A DNA stretch of 64,000 bases, from the NCBI GenBank assembly GCA_002900995.3, contig CM035306.1:3382100-3446099 (forward strand), written 5' to 3'. Origin of the DNA: Ganoderma boninense. Lineage: Eukaryota; Basidiomycota; Agaricomycetes; Polyporales; Polyporaceae. The notes beneath the pieces are model-generated. The model was not told the origin of the DNA. It made no database searches and saw only the letters and a list, made by a program, of their open reading frames with translations. The position numbers and the translations under genes were made by a program. Shown piece by piece: positions 59,846 to 64,000 of this stretch (position 1 is the first letter of the stretch; each line of letters opens with the position of its first letter).

Positions 59846-61412
59846 TTAGGCTTCGGGAGAGACGACGATAACCATGTTTGAGATCTCATTATCATCGTCT
59901 TGCTCTTCCTCTGCGATGCGTCGCCGCTTCCGGGCACGCTCTGCCTCTGCCCTGAACTGGTCGTATTCGAGCATGGGCGAAGGACGTTTGATCCGGATCT
60001 CGGGAAGCTTGCGCTGCTTGGGCAACGGCCGCTTGTGGACTTGCTGAGAGGGGTCCAGCATGGGGTCAGGGATGAATGGGGCCTACAAATAAAGTTGCCA
60101 AGGAAGTCAAGGACTAGGATACAATGGAACAAGAAGGGGGGAGCTCACAGGGTCGACCCTCATTGCGAGCCGGTGCCAATCGACATCCTTGAAGAGGGGG
60201 CACTCGCGAAGTGCAACGTTCACCAAAGTCCCGTCTTCTTGCTTCACGGCGCCTGCGCCCAGTCGCTTGTCTAGGTCGTACGCAAATACGTCTTTGAAGA
60301 ACCGTCTGACCCTGGCAGGTTGTTTCCAGGGGTAATCAATCTTCTGCGCCTGCACGTTGGCCAAGGTCTCGGACCTGTCGCCTACACCGAAAGGCTAATC
60401 CCGTGGAAAATGACTAAGAATGATCCATCATGACAGCGAAAAGGCGGGGGACTCACGAGAGCGTCCATTAGCATATCAAACAAGGCTACCCCAGCTGCCC
60501 ACCAGTCGATCGCATACCGTGCGGCATGTAGATTGATGTTGTTGTTGAGAACGAGAACTTCAGGGCTGTGGAATGCGTCCGTGCCGGACCTCGTCCAATT
60601 ATTGCCTTCGTCCACAAACTGGGCGACTCCGAAGTCGGTAATCATGGCATATCCATTGGCGCAAATGAGTAAATTGTCGGCCTTTATGTCCCGGTGAATG
60701 ATCCCTTGGGAATGCAAGAATTCGATACCGAGGATGAGGTTTGAGTAGTAGAAGAGGGCTTCTTTCAGGGGAAGACCGTTGGTACGCAGAATACGGTCTT
60801 GCACAGATCCGGACGTCCCCAGCTCGAGGAGGAGGTACGTATTCCGGGGATCCATGTACGCATCGATCATTCCGGTGACGAATGGGTTCCAAGGTAGTTC
60901 ACTTAGGACTCGCCGCTCGGCATGCGTCCTCGAGCGGACGAGAGCGCGATCTAAGGACGGATCGTTCTAGAAATTGGTTGAGCGGAGAACACGCCTGGTT
61001 GGAAGGGAATATGTACCCTTTCTGTGTCACGAAATACACGTTTGGATATAGTCTTCATCGCGAAAAATGGTCCCGCCTCGCGTGCGGTCCTGTTCTTCAC
61101 TCTGACGAGGAAGACTTCCGCCCAACCACCATCACCTAAATGGGCCAGGCGTGAGCATAGTCGGGTGAAAGATCGAGTAGACAATCAACACACCCAAGAA
61201 CCTCACGCATTCCAAATCGTCTGGCTTGAGCCTTGAAAGCTTGGGGGATTCATGCGCAAAGTGGGTTGTGGTTTGGTTCGGGCCTGCCGGGACATCGTGC
61301 GGTCTATGCACAGGTCGACTTTCTGAATCAAGCTAGACGACGCCTTCTCAGAGTCGAAGTAACACAGAGAAGGTTAGGAATGGCTCACTGTGAACTTCGA
61401 CGAGGATGCCAT
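59846..61412 (-). CDS. AGC-type serine/threonine protein kinase
   Basis: Protein kinase with a short N-terminal region. Exons starting MASSSKFT, joined to LDSESRPVHRPHD and to KLSRLKPDDLECVRFLG, lead into the kinase domain. The glycine loop is LGDGGWAEVFLVRV, the ATP lysine is in FFAMKTISK, the catalytic loop is HRDIKADN, the metal-binding motif is ITDFGVAQFV, and the late helix is YAIDWWAAGVALFDML. The activation segment ends in HSPE instead of APE. A C-terminal tail with FKDVDWHRLAMRVDPVAPFIPDP is typical of AGC kinases. After it come basic and acidic stretches ending NMVIVVSPEA. No PH, C2 or cNMP domain was seen, so the subgroup is open. It is divergent from the STT4 gene, 558 bp away. Confidence 0.88.
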
Positions 61413-61970
61413 GAATGAGCGTGGTAGCCTTCTGCGAGCGGCTCTGCGTAGACGGAGAGCCGGTCCAGAAGCCGACACAAAATGGCCGTGCTCAATTGCC
61501 ATAGTCTTCGTTGGGTTGTTGGATGGGAGGGTGATGGGTAAGTGTGCAACTGGGTGTGTGAGGGGGGATGGAGGTGGGAGGCAAGGAGTGGAGGAGTGGC
61601 GGAGTCGGTGGTGGCGAGTGCCAAAGCCAGTTCGCGTTCACGACGCGCATACAATATGGCCACCGCGATCACGTGTCCCCTTTTGTCCTGCGGAGTCCGG
61701 ACCGCTCACAGCGAGCGTCTGTTGGAGAGTGCAGTAAGGCGCTCGCAGTCGGCTGTGGCATCATCATTACATGCACTGGCAATTCGACTGCTTCGTCTCC
61801 TCCGTCTCTCTTGCGTTGCTCTGAGCCTGGTGGCGGCTTCCACAATATCCTACACGCGTTGCTCTGAACTTATGACATATACCCTTGCTATCCGGTCCTA
61901 GAAGCTTTCAACTGTCCAAGTTACCTGCAAGTCCACGCCCAAGTAGTCTTACAGCAAGCTCAACTCCATT
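61413..61970. promoter_or_regulatory. Divergent promoter region, AGC kinase / STT4
   Basis: 558 bp between two divergent starts. The most likely position for both promoters. No clear TATA box or conserved site was seen. Confidence 0.45.
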
Positions 61971-64000
61971 ATGGATTGGTGCGCACGACGCAGCTCGTTT
62001 TTCAGAACGTAGCGCTCACTATCACCTCAGTCTTGAGTTTAATATACGCCAGCTTGTTTTGTCAGACCTCGCAGAGAGTGTCGGTCAGGCCAAAGGAGAG
62101 GCCGCCAAGGCCGAGGACGTCGTAGCAGCCATCGACCTCATTACGTCCCGGGTCGAAACGCGGGTACCATCCCCTTGTGCGGAAAAGATAGATGGCCTTC
62201 CAACTGTCCAACCCACCAGTCAAGTTCCAGACGGGTTACCTCAGGAGAATGGTGAAGGGTTCAAGCACCCGGAGAGGGTGTTCATGGTATGTACCTCAGC
62301 CACTTTCACACATTGGCTTCCTCTGACACACTATGTAGTCAAACGCACGAGTTCAATGCAACATAGGCTTCGCAGAACTCGCCATTAGCATGCCACATTC
62401 GCATGTCGACGACATAGTCCCTGTTCTGGTCGACATTCTTCGTGACGTTCCGTTCATCGACTTCGACCGTTGTCTCTCCTGGGATGGTGCGCTTTGATCA
62501 GTCAGTATACTAGGGCATTGTACCCACCAACCTTCTTCAGACTGGGCCATGCCTGATCAGTTAGTCTCCACAACGGTTACCGCGCTCCTCAAGATTGCAA
62601 GCGCCCATCCCAAGTACCGGCAAGCAACTTTCGATGCCATCGTGAATTTGGTGAAGGAGACTATCCCAAAATTCAAGACGGAAGACCGTGAGTAGTTTTC
62701 TTGCTCTATGCACCATGTTTTTGTCTCATGGAAGGCTTAGCTTTCGATGTGCTATCACAATACGCTCCTGCCTTCCATGGCTTGTACAGGGCCATTATCT
62801 CCGTCCCCTTTGACTGGTCTCCTGAAGAATGGTGCTCCCTCGCACAACCCCTCAACGAGCTCTTTTATCCTGAGTCCATCGAACGTCTGAACCGGCTCTC
62901 TGTTGATGCTCTATCTGGTGCTGGTGATGATATCGAGAAAGCGGCCTTCCTCCAGACCTTCATCTCTCGCTACGTTTCGTGTGGGCGCCCGTTCACCGGG
63001 TACTTCATTGTGTGCTGTGTCGTTGAGGCCAAGTGGACGATCCTCGCTCAAGCCATGGCCCGCACATACCCCACCGACGAAATCGACATCCCAACCGCAT
63101 CCCAGGAGGCCGCTGCTGCGAATATCGCCTGGCAGAAGGTCTTGAAATACCACCAACCCGGCAACGGGCTCAAGGAGGAGAACCAGACAGCCCTTTTGCG
63201 AAAGACCATGCGAAATGTGTTGCAGGCGTTTTCGACCCTCCTTATGCAGATCCAGGAGATGGAGACAGATCCTGCTGACGACAGTTACGTGTGGGAGACC
63301 ATGTCAGAATGCCTGGTATGTGGCTCGTTATGACAGGCAGCCCTTGTTTCTTGACGTACCTTCCCGATACGCAGAAACTTGCTGTTGTCTGCTGCGCGGC
63401 TTTGGACGAACTAGAACCCGGCCTCTACGAGCGTTTAAAGACTCTCCTCAGTGCAGACTCTCCGATCTTGGACAGCATGGTTCAGGAGGCTGCTTTGAAG
63501 TCAACGTCGATCCTCGTTCGGAGGTGGGCTATTAGCTTTCTGCTGTGTCCATCAAACTGATCCAACCACAGTTTCCCTGATATCGCCGCTGAGATGGCAA
63601 GCCACCTCCGACGTTTCGTCACCTCGCCACTCTCGATATTCGAGTTCGAATTTGCAAACACCACACACACGCCTTCAACGTTGCTCGCCGCAGCCAGGTG
63701 TCTTTCACTCTGCATTGAGGTGCGTGCTCAGCCTGCGCGACACGTTCATATGTTGATATCTGGGTGGATGCCCCAGCTTGCGCCCGGAGATGACCTCATC
63801 ATGTCTTACATGTATTCGTTGCTGAACTACATTGCAGCGACCAGCAAGGCCACTTTCGATGCATCGAATGTTATGGTAATGAACCTTGCGGATGTAACAG
63901 ATCTTTCCACGCTGCATTCGGTTGAAACTGGATTACGAGGCTTGTCAGATGATGAGAAGCGGACAGTTGGCATAAGTACAATCTCGGTCGCTGCGAGGCT
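61971..64000 (+). CDS. Phosphatidylinositol 4-kinase STT4 (PI4K type III alpha), 5' part
   Basis: N-terminal scaffold of the large plasma-membrane kinase that makes PI4P. The ATG at 61971 opens an 8-nt first exon (MDC) joined by a GTGCGC..CTCAG intron to LEFNIRQLVLSDLAESVG, as expected for STT4. The helical region continues with KAEDVVAAIDLITSR, HVDDIVPVLVDILRDVPFIDFDRCLSWD, LVSTTVTALLKIASAHPKYRQATFDAIVNLVKETIP, LYRAIISVPFDWSPEEWCSLAQPLNELFYP and VVCCAALDELEPGLYERLKTLL. The window stops within the alpha-solenoid, at about residue 580 of an expected ~2000. The catalytic domain lies beyond the right edge. Five or six introns so far. Confidence 0.85.

Overview
The window is nuclear DNA of a filamentous basidiomycete, most likely a wood-decaying Agaricomycete. 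It is GC-rich, both strands are densely coded, and nearly every gene is cut by many introns of about 45-70 nt with GT..AG ends. A secreted family-6 cellobiohydrolase with an N-terminal cellulose-binding module at the left edge points to plant cell-wall degradation. Gene models were built by joining exons by eye across consensus splice sites, so exon edges and some starts are provisional.

Layout. 1-11.3 kb: GH6 cellobiohydrolase (partial, minus), a NECAP-type endocytic protein (minus), COP9 signalosome subunit 8, a UBLCP1-type proteasome/CTD phosphatase, a NUDT19-like Nudix hydrolase and a secreted type-B carboxylesterase (minus). 11.3-13.8 kb has no gene but holds a long inverted-repeat element. 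13.8-19.6 kb: a CWF19L1/Drn1 protein, an APC15-like APC/C subunit (minus) and isovaleryl-CoA dehydrogenase. 20.6-29.4 kb: an MFS anion symporter, a class-I aminotransferase (minus) divergent from arginase, and an F-box/LRR protein (minus). 29.9-37.5 kb: a small secreted protein of unknown function (minus), a Zn(II)2Cys6 regulator, a White-Collar-2-type PAS/GATA factor and inositol-pentakisphosphate 2-kinase. 38-51.8 kb: a mitochondrial-type short-chain dehydrogenase (minus), a very large kinesin (minus), Arp2/3 subunit ARPC1, and DASH subunit Dad3 (minus). 51.8-64 kb: two long gene-empty stretches around a BTB-like protein (minus), an AGC kinase (minus), and the 5' part of the STT4 phosphatidylinositol 4-kinase gene running off the right edge.

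Most genes are conserved housekeeping genes arranged in divergent or convergent pairs, with no operon logic. Loose links are nitrogen and amino-acid catabolism (isovaleryl-CoA dehydrogenase, aminotransferase, arginase, anion symporter), mitosis (APC15, Dad3, kinesin) and phosphoinositide or inositol-phosphate metabolism (IPK1, STT4). I found no CRISPR array, rRNA, convincing tRNA, or gene cluster with a clear new system. The most unusual items are a regular 11-residue repeat in the kinesin stalk, successive 20- and 10-nt micro-exons in arginase, a near-perfect 19-bp hairpin at 2145-2186, the foldback element at 12158-12600, and the secreted orphan protein.
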